Below are positions 63,091-64,000 of a DNA stretch of 64,000 nucleotides, in pieces. Every line of letters begins with the position of its first letter. Within the stretch, counting starts at the first letter, position 1. This DNA comes from Cryptosporangium arvum DSM 44712 (GTDB taxonomy: Bacteria > Actinomycetota > Actinomycetes > Mycobacteriales > Cryptosporangiaceae), in NCBI RefSeq assembly GCF_000585375.1, contig NZ_KK073874.1:7847913-7911912 (forward strand), in the 5' to 3' direction. The position numbers and the translations under genes are program-made. The notes beneath the pieces were generated by a model that saw nothing but the letters and a program-made list of their open reading frames with translations, did not search any database and was not told where the DNA came from.

Positions 63091-63828
63091 CTACCGCGTG
63101 CGCGAGATACCACGCGCGGCGGCGCGCACGGCCGGCGCGAGGCCCAGGCGGTCGGCGCCTTCGCTGCGGACGACCACCGAGAGCGCGGCGATCACCCCCT
63201 CGTCACCGTCGGGGTCGAAGATCGGCGCCGCCACCGAGAGCGATTCCGGGTCGACGAGGCGGTCGCACACCGCGATCCCGGTGCGGCGGACCTCGGCGAG
63301 GATCGTGCGCAGGCGCCTCGGATCGGTGACCGTGTCCTTGGTGAACGACTTGAGCGGCTGCGCGAGCACCTCGTCCTGGAACTCCGGCGGCGCGTGGGCG
63401 AGCAGCACCTGCCCGACGCCGGTCGCGTGCAACGGCAGCCGCCCGCCGACGCGCGAGAGGATGTTCACCGCGTGCCGGCCGGTGATCCGCTCCACGTACA
63501 CGGCCTCGTGCCCGTCGCGCACGGCCAGCTGGACGTTCTCGTGCGTGACCTCGTACAGGTCCTCCAGGAACGGCAGGGCCCGCTCACGCAGCCCGAGCCC
63601 GCGCGGCGCCAGCGACGCGACCTCCCAGAGCCGCAGCCCGATGCGGTAGCGACCGGCCTCGTCGCGCTCCAGCGCCCCCCAGTCGGCGAGCTCGCCGACC
63701 AGCCGGTGCGCGGTGGTGAGCGGCAACCCGGCGCGACGACCGATCTCGGAGAGCGTCAGCCGCGGCTGCTGGGCCGTGAACGCGGCGAGGATCCCCAGCG
63801 CCTTGCTGGTCACCGAGGGTGTGGGCAT
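63091..63828 (-). CDS. IclR-family regulator, probably of the pca/pob genes
   Basis: 245 residues from ATG 63828; an in-frame ATG 26 codons upstream adds a sequence that does not look like IclR. N-terminal winged helix (about 5–65: SVTSKALGILAAF, TLSEIGRRAGLPLTTAHRLV) and C-terminal ligand domain (about 75–245) with GRLPLHATGVGQVLLAH and CDRLVDPESLSVAAPIFD. PcaR, PcaU and PobR regulators belong to this family, usually sensing beta-ketoadipate, protocatechuate or 4-hydroxybenzoate. It converges on pcaC and probably acts at the pobA–pcaI promoter region. Confidence 0.92.
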   Translation of the reverse strand: MPTPSVTSKALGILAAFTAQQPRLTLSEIGRRAGLPLTTAHRLVGELADWGALERDEAGRYRIGLRLWEVASLAPRGLGLRERALPFLEDLYEVTHENVQLAVRDGHEAVYVERITGRHAVNILSRVGGRLPLHATGVGQVLLAHAPPEFQDEVLAQPLKSFTKDTVTDPRRLRTILAEVRRTGIAVCDRLVDPESLSVAAPIFDPDGDEGVIAALSVVVRSEGADRLGLAPAVRAAARGISRTR

Positions 63829-63846
63829 ACCTGTGATTGTCGCCTC

Positions 63847-63866
63847 GATTCCCGCGCACCGGAATC
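63847..63866. promoter_or_regulatory. Inverted repeat upstream of the IclR gene
   Basis: GATTCC (63847–63852) and GGAATC (63861–63866) with an 8-bp spacer, 19 bp before the IclR start. A GGAATCCCC sequence also occurs near 56670 in the pobA–pcaI region. Possible autoregulatory site; weak evidence. Confidence 0.35.
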
Positions 63867-63934
63867 TGGTGCCGGGACTCCCGGTTCGGCCGAGTAGTTG
63901 ATCCATACACCATTAATCGTTCGAGGAGTCGTGC

Positions 63935-64000
63935 ATGTCCAGGCTGCAGATCATCGTCGCCAGCACCCGTCCGGGCCGGGTCGGCCTCCCCGTCGGCCAG
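63935..64000 (+). CDS. NAD(P)H-dependent FMN reductase-like protein (3' end outside window)
   Basis: Only the first 22 codons are inside the window. ATG 63935 follows a CGAGGAG ribosome site. The start RLQIIVASTRPGRVGLPVGQ is the FMN-phosphate-binding loop (S-T-R-x-G-R-x-G) of flavodoxin-like NADPH-dependent FMN reductases. Divergent from the IclR gene; its relation to the pca cluster cannot be judged. Confidence 0.75.
   Translation, partial: MSRLQIIVASTRPGRVGLPVGQ

Overview
This 64 kb window is very GC-rich and almost fully coding. Gene density, frequent GTG starts, many 4-bp start/stop overlaps, the DUF4245–glpX–fumarase neighbourhood, a GTP-type PEP carboxykinase, a DUF574 methyltransferase and a Z-FPP synthase of the Rv1086 type all point to the chromosome of a free-living soil actinomycete (Actinomycetota). 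The species cannot be fixed from the sequence. I saw no rRNA, tRNA, CRISPR array, transposase, integrase or phage gene.

Region 1 (1–39.7 kb) looks like an expanded version of a chromosomal block conserved in actinobacteria. In M. tuberculosis the comparable stretch runs from about Rv1084 (YyaL) through Rv1085c (HlyIII), Rv1086 (Z-FPP synthase), the PIN–PhoH gene, fumarase, glpX, DUF4245 and xseB/xseA to ispH. Here the same genes appear as ispH, xseA, xseB, DUF4245, glpX, fumC, PIN–PhoH, uppS, trhA and yyaL. Accessory genes are inserted between them: two secreted proteins of unknown function, a two-component system, two ABC-2 exporters with a TetR regulator, a TetR/MFS efflux pair, a class C beta-lactamase-like hydrolase, RtcB, a second (class I) fumarase, a secreted transglycosylase-like protein, pckG, a TetR–DUF6069 pair with a 20-bp perfect palindrome, and a 788-residue protein that joins a decayed asparagine-synthetase-like half to an F420-0:gamma-glutamyl-ligase-like domain. 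That fusion is the most unusual protein in the window.

Region 2 (40.5–52.6 kb) is a divergent alpha-galactoside/galactonate utilisation locus. Leftward: SDR dehydrogenase, GntR/FCD regulator, D-galactonate dehydratase (dgoD), mutarotase-like protein, PfkB sugar-acid kinase and KDPG/KDPGal aldolase. Rightward: Tat-type lipoprotein binding protein, two permeases, a cellulase-like glycosidase, a GH36 alpha-galactosidase and a beta-propeller lactonase. Read together they give uptake of a galactoside, hydrolysis to galactose, oxidation to galactonolactone, lactone opening, dehydration, phosphorylation and cleavage to pyruvate plus glyceraldehyde-3-phosphate, a De Ley–Doudoroff route. No ATPase for the importer is present, so a shared MsiK-type ATPase is expected elsewhere.

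Region 3 (52.6–54.0 kb) holds a small membrane protein, a PAP2 phosphatase and an 86-residue hypothetical protein. Region 4 (54.1–63.8 kb) is a complete 4-hydroxybenzoate/protocatechuate (beta-ketoadipate) cluster: an MFS transporter, divergent pobA, the tightly coupled operon pcaIJFHGBDC, and an IclR regulator. The window ends inside a flavodoxin-like NAD(P)H-dependent FMN reductase.
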